Shown here: positions 14,847 to 22,720 of the stretch, piece after piece | How the letters are laid out: every line of letters starts with the position of its first letter | How positions within the stretch are numbered: position 1 is the stretch's first letter | From: JADLEX01 sp964586775 | GTDB taxonomy: Bacteria > Lernaellota > Lernaellaia > JACKCT01 | DNA: 22,722 bases | Assembly (NCBI GenBank): GCA_964586775.1 | Contig: CAZPJD010000069.1 | Coordinates: 1-22,722, forward strand | Reading direction: 5' to 3' | Translations under genes and position numbers: made by a program | Notes under the pieces: generated by a model | What the model saw: only the letters and a program-made list of their open reading frames with translations | Databases searched by the model: none | What the model was told of the DNA's origin: nothing

Positions 14847-16301
14847 CTACTCCGCCTCGGCGGTGTATTCGACGGGCGGGCAGCTCGCCGCCAGTCCGAC
14901 CTGACCGATCGCCGCGATCAGTCGGTCGAGATAGAGCGTTTGCCCCAGGTTCTCGGACCTCGTGTCGTCATCCGTCGACCACCGCCGCCACCAGGATTCC
15001 GGCGCGTCTTGGACCTTTGCGTGAAACGTCCCCGCGACGGCGAGCGGCGGGTCAGGCGCATCATCGCCGTCCGGTAGGCGGGCGCAGTCGATTCGCAGGA
15101 GCGGTCCGGAATCGCGCTCCTCGATCGCGAACGTCTCGCCCGCCTCGTCGCCGAAAACGAGATCGGTCGCCGGTTCCTCGTGAAGGCTGCGGACGTTTGC
15201 GTACGGCCACTTCCCCGCGAACGAATAAGCCCCTGGCACCGGGGTGAACTTCACGCCGGCGCGATTCACGCAGATCAACCGGTGGCGCAGCGTGCGCGGT
15301 GCTTTGGATTCCAGTTCCTTCGTGAGAAGCGACCACTCGCCGGGTGCCGGTCGGAAACCGGCGTGCTTCGTGGCGCGAAATCGACACTCGGGCAGCGGCG
15401 CGAACTCGACGGCGTGGATCTCCGATTCCAGCGCTGGAACGACCGCGGCCAGTTTGGCGGCGGAGTCCTTAAGGTCGACGACGACCTGATCGACGAATCG
15501 ACGACCGTTTTCCGGGCGCGTCGCCACGACCCACATATACGCCGGACGGTCCACGCGCGTGCCGGGTAGAGGCTTTACGAGCACCCGCCGCCCGTTCACG
15601 TCGAGCCGCTCCGCGGGGATCGGGCCCACGAGTTCGGTGCGAAACGCCACGAGCCAAAGACCGAGTCCTTCGGCCAGCACCCGGCGGCTGACCGCGTCGA
15701 TCAGGCAGCCGTAGTCGTTGCCCTGCGCGCAACTCGCCGACGCGTTTTCGCCGGAGTCGGCGCCGCCAAACGCGACGGATTGGGTGCCGTCGGTGACGAG
15801 GACGAGCAGATCCAATTGGGTGAAGTCGATGCCCGCGAAGACGTCGGCAAGGCGAGTGCTTCCGCCGTTCAGCATCCGATCGCGCTCGAAGTCGTATCGC
15901 GGCAGCGCTTGCGGGCGGAGTGTCGAGACGGGTTGGGGATCCGAGAAATCGCGCCCGATCGTGGCCAGCAGGGGCTCGCGGATGCCGCCGAACGCACTCA
16001 GGTCGTTCAGAAGGTGTTCGGCAAGATAGAGCTGGATGATCGTGCGCGGCAGCCGATCGCCGGCCCGGAAATAGCCGCGCATGCTCTGCGAGGTATCCAG
16101 CACGACCAGCGCCCGGCCGGTCGCGGGGACGGTCTCGGCACGTCCGAAATCCAAGGGAACGTCGAACGAAGTCGACGGCGGCGGCGTGCGCGGTCCGCCG
16201 CAGGCGACGAAGCACACCGCCACGCACGTCAGCGCGATGATCGCCACTCGGGCGAGGCGGACCCGATCGAAGTGTGTGTCAGTATGCGGTGATCTGGCCA
16301 T
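14847..16301 (-). CDS. operon gene E: von Willebrand factor A (vWA) lipoprotein
   Basis: A 484-residue exported protein. A long n-region is followed by a hydrophobic segment ending at Cys34 (C-F-V-A-C-G-G), a plausible lipobox. The vWA domain starts at about residue 63. Its MIDAS motif D-T-S-Q-S (69-73) is intact, with a later G-G-S-T-R-L loop supplying the Thr and L-V-L-V-T-D-G-T-Q-S carrying the third metal-binding Asp. vWA domains bind divalent metal and a ligand side chain, and act as adaptors in protein assemblies. After the vWA fold (to about 245) come beta-rich regions with several cysteines. The ATG overlaps the end of gene D by 23 bases, and GAGGG lies 5 bases upstream, which supports this start. 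Unlike the cytoplasmic vWA proteins of many NTPase systems, this one would sit outside the inner membrane. Confidence 0.87.
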   Translation of the reverse strand: MARSPHTDTHFDRVRLARVAIIALTCVAVCFVACGGPRTPPPSTSFDVPLDFGRAETVPATGRALVVLDTSQSMRGYFRAGDRLPRTIIQLYLAEHLLNDLSAFGGIREPLLATIGRDFSDPQPVSTLRPQALPRYDFERDRMLNGGSTRLADVFAGIDFTQLDLLVLVTDGTQSVAFGGADSGENASASCAQGNDYGCLIDAVSRRVLAEGLGLWLVAFRTELVGPIPAERLDVNGRRVLVKPLPGTRVDRPAYMWVVATRPENGRRFVDQVVVDLKDSAAKLAAVVPALESEIHAVEFAPLPECRFRATKHAGFRPAPGEWSLLTKELESKAPRTLRHRLICVNRAGVKFTPVPGAYSFAGKWPYANVRSLHEEPATDLVFGDEAGETFAIEERDSGPLLRIDCARLPDGDDAPDPPLAVAGTFHAKVQDAPESWWRRWSTDDDTRSENLGQTLYLDRLIAAIGQVGLAASCPPVEYTAEAE

Positions 16302-17079
16302 GTGGACCCTCGAGCACCCAGTTTCCGGACTTGGAGGGAACGACCACCGCGGGCGATTCGAGATCTTTCACCCGTTCTCCATCCGTTCCCTGTTTACGTT
16401 GATACCAAGCGGCGATTTCGGCGATGTTCGCCATAGGCCGCGGCACACAGAGCCCGCGTTGCGTTTTGTCGCCAGTCAACGCCAAAACCATCGCGGACCA
16501 CTTCGTGGCTCCTTTGGCGACTTCCACGTGACCGACGTCGTGCGCGAATTGCTCGCGAAAGATCCGGCATGCCTCGGCCGACGTTGGGACTTGCCCGAGA
16601 TCGGCGCGGCGATCGGCCCAAACGGAAACGACCACCCGCTTCAGGTCCTCGAACAGGGCGTCGAAATTCGCGCGAATTTCCGGCGTGCCGGGCAACTGCG
16701 CTCCGCCGGGCGCGGATTGCAGCGCGGCGTCCCCTTGCCGGCGTTCCAACTCTGCGCGCGCGAGCTTCTCAAACCTGTCCTGGCGACTCTTGAGGTCCCG
16801 AAGAGATTCGTTCATCTCGCGCACCTGTTGTTCGAGCCGATCCGCCCGCATCGAGACCGCGTTTTTCGCGATTCCCTCGAAGCCGGATCGAAAATTTGAA
16901 AGGGAATCGTTGGTGCGTTGTTCGAAATCCCGAAGCCTCTGCTCGATCCCGTCGCCGTCCGCCTTCGGCATCCGCCAGCGTCGATACAGGTCACTCAGCA
17001 TCCACGCAAACACGACCGCGTAGGCGACAACCCCCGTGACGCCGATCGCAAACATGAGATGGGGAAGCCAACGTTCCAT
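16279..17079 (-). CDS. operon gene D: membrane-anchored coiled-coil protein
   Basis: A 266-residue protein of unknown family. I chose the ATG at 17079: it lies 7 bases after the stop of gene C and is followed directly by a membrane helix (about 8-29). Basic residues (R-R-W-R) follow the helix, so the rest should be cytoplasmic. Residues about 44-115 form a strong coiled coil (E-Q-R-L-R-D-F-E-Q-R, then D-R-L-E-Q-Q-V-R-E-M-N-E-S-L). After a Gly/Pro linker (about 122-133) a small globular domain runs to the end. The open frame extends 137 codons further upstream, but that part is Arg/Ser-rich shadow sequence inside gene C. An anchored coiled coil next to actin-like and tubulin-like genes could tether those NTPases to the membrane; this is inference. 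Confidence 0.78.
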   Translation of the reverse strand: MERWLPHLMFAIGVTGVVAYAVVFAWMLSDLYRRWRMPKADGDGIEQRLRDFEQRTNDSLSNFRSGFEGIAKNAVSMRADRLEQQVREMNESLRDLKSRQDRFEKLARAELERRQGDAALQSAPGGAQLPGTPEIRANFDALFEDLKRVVVSVWADRRADLGQVPTSAEACRIFREQFAHDVGHVEVAKGATKWSAMVLALTGDKTQRGLCVPRPMANIAEIAAWYQRKQGTDGERVKDLESPAVVVPSKSGNWVLEGPHGQITAY

Positions 17080-17086
17080 GCCGATC

Positions 17087-20000
17087 TTAAACACCCCGGA
17101 TCGCGACATCGCGAAAGTGCCGCTTGAGGTGCGGCAGGTAGTACTGCGTGAGGAAGATCTTGAGCGGGCTCTCGTAGAGGATCGCCTTGCCCGGCGACGC
17201 GGTGTCGAGATAGGCGGAAATGTCGCTACCGAACTGCTGAGCCATGCGCTCGTCGATATGCAGGAACTCTTCGCAGTTCCGGAATCGGGCCCGAAGATAG
17301 GCAAGATCGACCGAGACCGTCGCCGAGGTCGTCTCGATGGTCGCGGGGACGCGGTCCTCCTCACGCAGTTCCCGATCGCCGATCCGGACGGGGAAGCCGA
17401 CGATGGAACATACGCCCGACTTCGGCGAAAGCGGCCACTGCGTCGCCATGGGCTTGACTTCGCCGGTCTGGAACGCTCGAAGCGCGCCAATGGCGGTCGT
17501 CGCCTTGGTGTTGAGGCTCCGATCGCTGGGTCCCGAAACCGAAATGCGATATGGCGGCGTCCCGTTCATGCGGGTGTATAAAGAGGACTCGATGTCGGGA
17601 TATATCGCGTCGAGCGAGGAAATGCCCCGCCACATCCGCCACCCGTTGCCCAGCGCGTGAACGTGGATGTCCCGCGTATATTCGCCACCATCAAAGGAGT
17701 CCCACCCGCGAATGAGCGCGGAGACGTATTCGAGGATTCCGTTGAAAAAGTGGTTGACCGCCCGTTCGAGGATTTCTCGCGCCGACTTGTCCGACTGCCC
17801 CCCGATCCAACGGGAGAATCCGCGCTCCGCCGAATCGGACTGGATCCACTCGCGGGTGAGCGCCATACGCAACATCTCGTCGATCCGATTCTGCAGGTGT
17901 TCGTGACCCACGGCGAGGTTTTCGAGGCCCCGGCGAATCGTGTTCCACGTCGACTTCGCCGTGGACGGCATCGCGTTTTCGTCGGCCAGGATTTCGACGA
18001 GGTCATCTCCGCCAAAACGTAGGCTGTCGATGAAGAACAGCTTGCCGGGATTCAGGAAGAATGCGATGTCGGTGGTCCCGCCGCCGACGTCGACAACGAT
18101 GTGACGAGAGTTGTCGGCGGTTCCCGCGGAGCCCATGGCGCCCGCGCGGGACTCGTCGATCATGCGCTCGCCCGTCAACGCGACGCCCGTGATCTCCTGA
18201 ATCGAATTCCGGATCGCGACCCACGCGTCTTCGTAATCGTCGCGCTTTGTTCTCTCGAACGCCAATGGATAGGTCACGATCGCGGAGACCGATCCGCAAT
18301 GGTCGCGGGCGACCAGGCTCGCGACGACGAGTTCAAGAACGCCGATCAAGTATTGGACGACAAATCGTTTGCGGTCCCAGCCATACAAGTCGTCCGTCAG
18401 CATCCACTTGAAGTTGGTGACGTATCGGCGCCGCACCGCCCGGTCCGCTTCGGCTGCGTCATAAGAAGCCCCTGCGACCTGCTGCGGCAGCAGGTACGAG
18501 ATCCGCGGATTGCGTGTGGCGAAGCCGTCGAGCGGGCGATCCAGGTCGTCGATCTGGATGTCCTGACGGTGAAAAACGAGTTCCGAAGGGAAAATCTGAG
18601 GCGCGGGACTGAAACGGGTGAAACACAGCCAGCGTCGCGAATTCTCCACCGAGGTTCGGGCCGCGTCGTCGACGGCGAGCAACGCGCCGGTGAACGCGTC
18701 GTAGGAGAGCTCCTGATAGCCGGGGGTTTCCGAACCCTTGGCCGTCTCTACGGCCACATAGGTGTTCGACGTGCCGAAATCGACCGCAATCTTCCGGGAA
18801 ACGTCTTCCAGCTTGAGGATCTCGGGCCGGTATTCGTCGGGAATCACGTAGTACCCGGTCTCCACGTCCTTCTGATCCGGTCCTTCCCATTCCATGCCGA
18901 AGATGTGCGGAATGAATTCGAGACGGCGCGCCGGCACGCTGCGCACCACATCGCCGGGCCGCGTCGGAAGGTCGGAGACGTATTCGGCCGAAGCGAAATC
19001 CCGGCTGACGAGCCACATGCGCGGTCGGTAGTCGTAGAGCGCCTCGTGCGTGAACAGGGCGTAGTGCAGCCTCCACCCTTTCAGGCGAAACTTCGGCCAC
19101 AGCGTCAATCGGATGTCGTAGCTGTCTTTGCGACTCGTCACCGATACCGGCAGGGTCACGCGCTTTTCGGTCGTCATGCCCTTCAGCCGGAATTTGTAGC
19201 TCACCGTCATTCCCGCCCGCTGAGTGCACTCGCAGGATTTGACGATCTCCAGATACTCGCGACGGAAAGGAAAATCCGGCAATCGGTTTTGCCCGGAGGG
19301 GCCCAGCCGCACCACATGGGGCACGAGCGTGTCCTCGGGCCGAAGGATGGTACCGCGGACGACGACGACGAACTTGCCGATGTGGTACGTCGCCTGCCCC
19401 TGCGTGGTATCGAAATGCGCCCTCACGAATCGGGGCATCTTCCGATCGGGATCGTTCCAGATCAGAAACTCCTTTCGCCCGCCTCGCGGCAGAAGCGTGA
19501 GACCGTCGGGCAGGACGTCTTCCCACGCGTGGCGATTCCCGCACGCGCACGGAATCGCGGGGGCGTCGCCGTGGATGATCGGGATCTCAGCCTGCTGAAT
19601 ATCCAGCAGATTGCGATCACAGGTGGGGCAGTAGAGGATGTGCCCGATGAATTGCGGGATCACGGACCCGTCGGGCGTGGATTGAAGGAGGTGGGGAACG
19701 TTCGGCGGCGCGATGCTGCGTGCTCCAACCCACCGCCTGGCCAGATCCGTCACGATGCGCCGCGCCTCTTCGTTCTCGACGACCGTCCCGCCGGACATCT
19801 TCGCCGCCCATGCGTCGAAGATCCACGCCGCACGGGTTTCCAGATTCTGGCGTTCGTGCGCGTCCACGCGTCTCACGTAGTCGGTCAGCAGTTCCGAAAT
19901 GGCGACATCGATCGCCGCGATGTCGTCCAGCGTGAGGTTCGGCGAAGGGAAGAGAAACGTCGGATCGTCGGCGACCGCCACGACCCTGCCGTTCCACGAG

Positions 20001-20371
20001 TAGAGAACGATATGCGTCTTGCGCATGCGCTTGGGGTCCTGCCGGAGGAGTTCGCCGAATACGCCGAGCCGCTCGAGGGGAATCTGCGCCACTTCCAGTA
20101 CGCCGAGAAACGCCGCGCGAACGAGCGTTTCAAGTTGCGCGCGAGCCTCGGCCTGCGCGGGCATTCTGGGGTCGAGGCCGAGCGCCCACTGGAACCGGAA
20201 CTGGCGGGCGAAGATGGCGGGCACGCCCTCGGGCTCCAAAGCGTCCCTCGGCAGCAGAATGTCGACAATCGATTGCTCATGGATCGATTTTCGCCCCGGG
20301 GCGTCGTGCGGAGGCCAGCCCCGATCGGGATCGGGTAGGACGGGGCGGATGGAATTCGCGTGTCCGTTCAT
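17087..20371 (-). CDS. operon gene C: Hsp70/actin-fold ATPase with zinc-knuckle N-terminal half
   Basis: A 1094-residue cytoplasmic protein. The second half is an Hsp70/actin-type ATPase. Phosphate-1 is I-A-V-D-F-G-T-S-N-T-Y (528-538). Phosphate-2 is I-V-V-D-V-G-G-G-T-T-D (758-769). The adenosine loop is H-V-H-A-L-G-N-G-W (903-911). The first 525 residues belong to no family I can name. They include a likely zinc knuckle, C-P-T-C (248-251) with C-A-C-G (275-278), and a strand-rich region at about 325-510. There is no DnaK-type substrate-binding domain at the C-terminus, so it is not an ordinary chaperone. It starts 22 bases after the tubulin-like stop with GGGGAG 6 bases before the ATG. It probably hydrolyses ATP as a switch or polymer subunit within the system. 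Confidence 0.88.
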   Translation of the reverse strand: MNGHANSIRPVLPDPDRGWPPHDAPGRKSIHEQSIVDILLPRDALEPEGVPAIFARQFRFQWALGLDPRMPAQAEARAQLETLVRAAFLGVLEVAQIPLERLGVFGELLRQDPKRMRKTHIVLYSWNGRVVAVADDPTFLFPSPNLTLDDIAAIDVAISELLTDYVRRVDAHERQNLETRAAWIFDAWAAKMSGGTVVENEEARRIVTDLARRWVGARSIAPPNVPHLLQSTPDGSVIPQFIGHILYCPTCDRNLLDIQQAEIPIIHGDAPAIPCACGNRHAWEDVLPDGLTLLPRGGRKEFLIWNDPDRKMPRFVRAHFDTTQGQATYHIGKFVVVVRGTILRPEDTLVPHVVRLGPSGQNRLPDFPFRREYLEIVKSCECTQRAGMTVSYKFRLKGMTTEKRVTLPVSVTSRKDSYDIRLTLWPKFRLKGWRLHYALFTHEALYDYRPRMWLVSRDFASAEYVSDLPTRPGDVVRSVPARRLEFIPHIFGMEWEGPDQKDVETGYYVIPDEYRPEILKLEDVSRKIAVDFGTSNTYVAVETAKGSETPGYQELSYDAFTGALLAVDDAARTSVENSRRWLCFTRFSPAPQIFPSELVFHRQDIQIDDLDRPLDGFATRNPRISYLLPQQVAGASYDAAEADRAVRRRYVTNFKWMLTDDLYGWDRKRFVVQYLIGVLELVVASLVARDHCGSVSAIVTYPLAFERTKRDDYEDAWVAIRNSIQEITGVALTGERMIDESRAGAMGSAGTADNSRHIVVDVGGGTTDIAFFLNPGKLFFIDSLRFGGDDLVEILADENAMPSTAKSTWNTIRRGLENLAVGHEHLQNRIDEMLRMALTREWIQSDSAERGFSRWIGGQSDKSAREILERAVNHFFNGILEYVSALIRGWDSFDGGEYTRDIHVHALGNGWRMWRGISSLDAIYPDIESSLYTRMNGTPPYRISVSGPSDRSLNTKATTAIGALRAFQTGEVKPMATQWPLSPKSGVCSIVGFPVRIGDRELREEDRVPATIETTSATVSVDLAYLRARFRNCEEFLHIDERMAQQFGSDISAYLDTASPGKAILYESPLKIFLTQYYLPHLKRHFRDVAIRGV

Positions 20372-20393
20372 GGTTCGCTCCCCATTCGGATTT

Positions 20394-21896
20394 TCATGCG
20401 CCGGCGCGCACGATGCTTTCCAGGGAATTCTGAAACACCGACTCGACCTGGTTGGCGAGCGCCTCGACGCTGCGGATTTGCGGCGTCCGGGTGTCGCCGA
20501 TCTTCAGACCCTCGTCTCCGCCGAAGGCATCGTGAAAAAACGTGGTGGGATAGCGCTGATAGTCCTCGAACCGCGGTTCACGGGGGCGCAGTTCGTCGCG
20601 CGAGAATTCGAGGAAGTGTTCGCGCTGGATGCCCTCGCGCGGTTCTCCCCGCGACGCGCGGGGACCGCCGAAAAGCCAGTCCATGACGCTCTTGTAATGT
20701 TCCAGACGGGCGTCGACGACGCCGCGCAGCCCCTCGACGACGGCGTCGACGCTCGTGCCGGTCTCCCGCGCCACTCCCGCGAACGCCAGTCGCAGCCGAG
20801 TGGGCACGACGCGATTCGGAAAGAAGTCCAGCGTCGTCGACGGCAGCGGGGAGAGGTATTCCCGAAACGCGCGCATCATGCTTTCGCGACCGATGAAGAC
20901 CGTAATGGCTTTGCCAAACGGGATCGCCGGAGATTCCGCGCCATCGCGCTTTCGGATCGGATAGTCCAGCACGTCCTTGCCGCTTTCCGATTTCCAGTAA
21001 GACACGAATCTCCCTGCGGCCTGTGTGTCACGGACCGTCGGGGTCAGTTCGGCGGTGAGGCTCTCGTGAATCATCAACGCCGCCAGCAGGTTGATGGGGT
21101 GCTGATGTTCGGGTTGATCGCCGTATGCTCGTGAATACGCCCGATCCTCAAAGTCGGACCGGCCGAGAAACACGAACTCGTCGATGCCCTGACGGAACGC
21201 GTCGCCGTAGTAGGCGAGCCCCCCGCGGGAATTGCGGATCAGCTGCTCGTGGCGGATCGTCGGTTCGTCGTCCCGCGTCGGGTTTTCCGACACGCGAAGC
21301 TGAAACCACGGGAGAAGGCACAACACGGTGATGCGATTGTGCGAGGGCGCCAGACGCTTGAAGTATCGCGCGAAGGTCGGCATGACCCCCGCGCCGGTCC
21401 CCCCGTAATTGGATCCGACGAACGCCACCGATTTCGTTTCCTGCCGCTTCAGCGTTTCCGCCACGTTCTTGAACTCGCCGTCGCCGCCGAAGTCCGACGC
21501 GGATTCGACGAGGTGGATCTTCTTCGCGGCGATCGCGCTGGCGACGGCCGGCATTCCGAAGAAGCCGTGATGGGGGTCCGCCCGGAGTTCCTGCTCCGAG
21601 AAGAACGCGTGCAGGACGTGATCGATCTCGGTTCCGCCTCCATCGGCGAGAACCCGGGCGTTGGACGAGTCCTTCCTCGCGAGGTGGGGAAATGGGACGA
21701 TGTACGGAGTCGCCTCGCTTCGATCGCCTCCCGTCAGACTTGCGAACTGGGCAATGGATTCCGTGAGCGGTCCCGCCACGTCGGCGTCGATCACGTAATG
21801 CGGAGCCGGACGGAAGCCGGCGATAAACGCCAAGCGAAGATAATTGAGCAATACGGTCTGTCCGGTACCTCCGACCGCAAAGAAATACGGGCTCAT
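20394..21896 (-). CDS. operon gene B: tubulin/FtsZ-superfamily protein
   Basis: A 500-residue cytoplasmic protein. The N-terminus has the Rossmann-like start Y-F-F-A-V-G-G-T-G-Q-T (4-14). The glycine-rich tubulin signature G-S-N-Y-G-G-T-G-A-G (161-170) follows, which is the T4 phosphate loop. An acidic helix-loop and Q/N/D-rich segments lie between about 225 and 330. It is too long and divergent to be FtsZ and matches the broad bacterial 'tubulin-like' family found beside GTPase, vWA and actin-fold genes. A GTPase or at least nucleotide-binding role is expected; whether it polymerises is unknown, and I could not place a clear T7 catalytic loop. The ATG at 21896 overlaps the stop of gene A as ATGA, with GGAG 7 bases upstream. 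The frame stays open for 160 codons upstream, but only as a shadow of gene A. Confidence 0.85.
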   Translation of the reverse strand: MSPYFFAVGGTGQTVLLNYLRLAFIAGFRPAPHYVIDADVAGPLTESIAQFASLTGGDRSEATPYIVPFPHLARKDSSNARVLADGGGTEIDHVLHAFFSEQELRADPHHGFFGMPAVASAIAAKKIHLVESASDFGGDGEFKNVAETLKRQETKSVAFVGSNYGGTGAGVMPTFARYFKRLAPSHNRITVLCLLPWFQLRVSENPTRDDEPTIRHEQLIRNSRGGLAYYGDAFRQGIDEFVFLGRSDFEDRAYSRAYGDQPEHQHPINLLAALMIHESLTAELTPTVRDTQAAGRFVSYWKSESGKDVLDYPIRKRDGAESPAIPFGKAITVFIGRESMMRAFREYLSPLPSTTLDFFPNRVVPTRLRLAFAGVARETGTSVDAVVEGLRGVVDARLEHYKSVMDWLFGGPRASRGEPREGIQREHFLEFSRDELRPREPRFEDYQRYPTTFFHDAFGGDEGLKIGDTRTPQIRSVEALANQVESVFQNSLESIVRAGA

Positions 21897-22414
21897 TTGA
21901 TTTCTCCGATGGTGGCGATTCCCCTGCAGGCAAAGCCGATTGCGAAGTAGATCGCGTATATCGCGAATCCACCGAGCAAAATGGGGACAAGCAGGATCGT
22001 TCCCGGCATATTGTTGAACATCATCCACCGGGCGAAATCCGGCATGGCCGCGGCATCGCAGCCGGCGAACTCGAACAGTCGCCAAAGACTGATCAGCACG
22101 GCGAACACGTTCCAACTCCAGAGGAACGGCATCGAGTGGCGCCAGAGGTCGTCCTTGTCCGCGGAAAGATCGTTCACGTCGAAACGATACGGCCACAACC
22201 GCCGCGCGTAGCCATACGCCAGAGCGACCGCCGCAATCGCGCATATGGCCACGAGCGACGCCAATACGAAGGAAGACCGGACACCCGCCTGATAGCAGGC
22301 ATTCGGATCGACGGCGGGAGCCAGACGCGGGAACCACTTCTCCACGCCCGAAGCGAATACCGAAAATACGAGACAAACCAAACCGACGACAAACACGGTC
22401 GACTTTTGAGACAT
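21893..22414 (-). CDS. operon gene A: four-helix membrane protein
   Basis: A 173-residue inner-membrane protein and the first gene of the run. Hydrophobic helices lie at about 6-24, 48-69, 94-118 and 138-165. Loops are short; the longest (about 70-93) is basic then acidic (Y-G-Y-A-R-R-L-W-P-Y-R and D-V-N-D-L-S-A-D-K-D-D). No family is recognised. AGAGG (complement of 22423-22427) lies 8 bases before the ATG. Translation is coupled to the tubulin-like gene by a 4-base overlap, so gene A may be its membrane receptor; that is inference from arrangement only. Confidence 0.78.
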   Translation of the reverse strand: MSQKSTVFVVGLVCLVFSVFASGVEKWFPRLAPAVDPNACYQAGVRSSFVLASLVAICAIAAVALAYGYARRLWPYRFDVNDLSADKDDLWRHSMPFLWSWNVFAVLISLWRLFEFAGCDAAAMPDFARWMMFNNMPGTILLVPILLGGFAIYAIYFAIGFACRGIATIGEIK

Positions 22415-22447
22415 CGCGCGGACCTCTGGGGAAGTTTTGACATTTTC

Positions 22448-22476
22448 TAGGTAGTCCGCGTTGCGTGATATGTCAA
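22448..22476 (-). promoter_or_regulatory. candidate promoter of the ten-gene operon
   Basis: On the minus strand a perfect TTGACA -35 box (22471-22476) is followed after 17 bases by TACCTA (22448-22453), a weak -10 match. Transcription would start near 22440, about 27 bases before the ATG of gene A. The poor -10 would suit a promoter that needs an activator. Upstream (22480-22560) the DNA is AT-rich, with an 8-base inverted pair TTTTTTAG (22501-22508) and CTAAAAAA (22533-22540), possibly a regulator site or UP element. Confidence 0.4.
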
Positions 22477-22603
22477 TCGCAACACTGAAGAGGAGAGATA
22501 TTTTTTAGAGAATCCATAAATAGGTTAATTGCCTAAAAAAATACTTCCTAATGAGAATTCGCGCGGAAATACGAAGGACTTAGTCGCCCCTGAATTATTC
22601 CCT

Positions 22604-22720
22604 TTACGCGACGGCTAACGCGAGCCGTCGCGTTCGCGGGACGTGAATCGCCGTTTTCAGTTCGCGAATCATCGAAAACAGGCGTTCGGGAACGAGGACA
22701 AAAATGCGGACCCTGATGGC
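22604..22720 (-). CDS. possible C-terminal end of a minus-strand gene entering from the right edge
   Basis: A minus frame is open from the window edge to TAA at 22604-22606, giving 38 residues that read like protein (I-F-V-L-V-P-E-R-L-F-S-M-I-R-E-L-K). Another minus frame is also open here, and a plus-strand start is possible over the same bases, so this is weak. If real, it would be an upstream neighbour ending about 190 bases before gene A. No family is recognised. Confidence 0.25.
   Translation of the reverse strand, partial: AIRVRIFVLVPERLFSMIRELKTAIHVPRTRRLALAVA
22606..22633. repeat. perfect 11-base inverted repeat upstream of the operon
   Basis: ACGCGACGGCT (22606-22616) and AGCCGTCGCGT (22623-22633) are exact reverse complements around a 6-base loop. 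There is no T-run on either side, so an intrinsic terminator is not supported. It may be a regulator site or a leader hairpin, or simply the end of a minus-strand gene that enters from the right edge. Confidence 0.6.

Noticed and set aside
18101..20338. Plus-strand open frame of 745 codons opposite the Hsp70-like gene
   Set aside because: The minus strand carries all ATPase motifs; the plus translation has no recognisable domain.
17087..20371. Calling gene C a DnaK chaperone
   Set aside because: There is no substrate-binding domain after the ATPase, and the first half is unrelated to DnaK.
20394..21896. Calling gene B FtsZ
   Set aside because: Only the nucleotide-binding signature is shared; length, remaining sequence and neighbours do not fit the cell-division gene.
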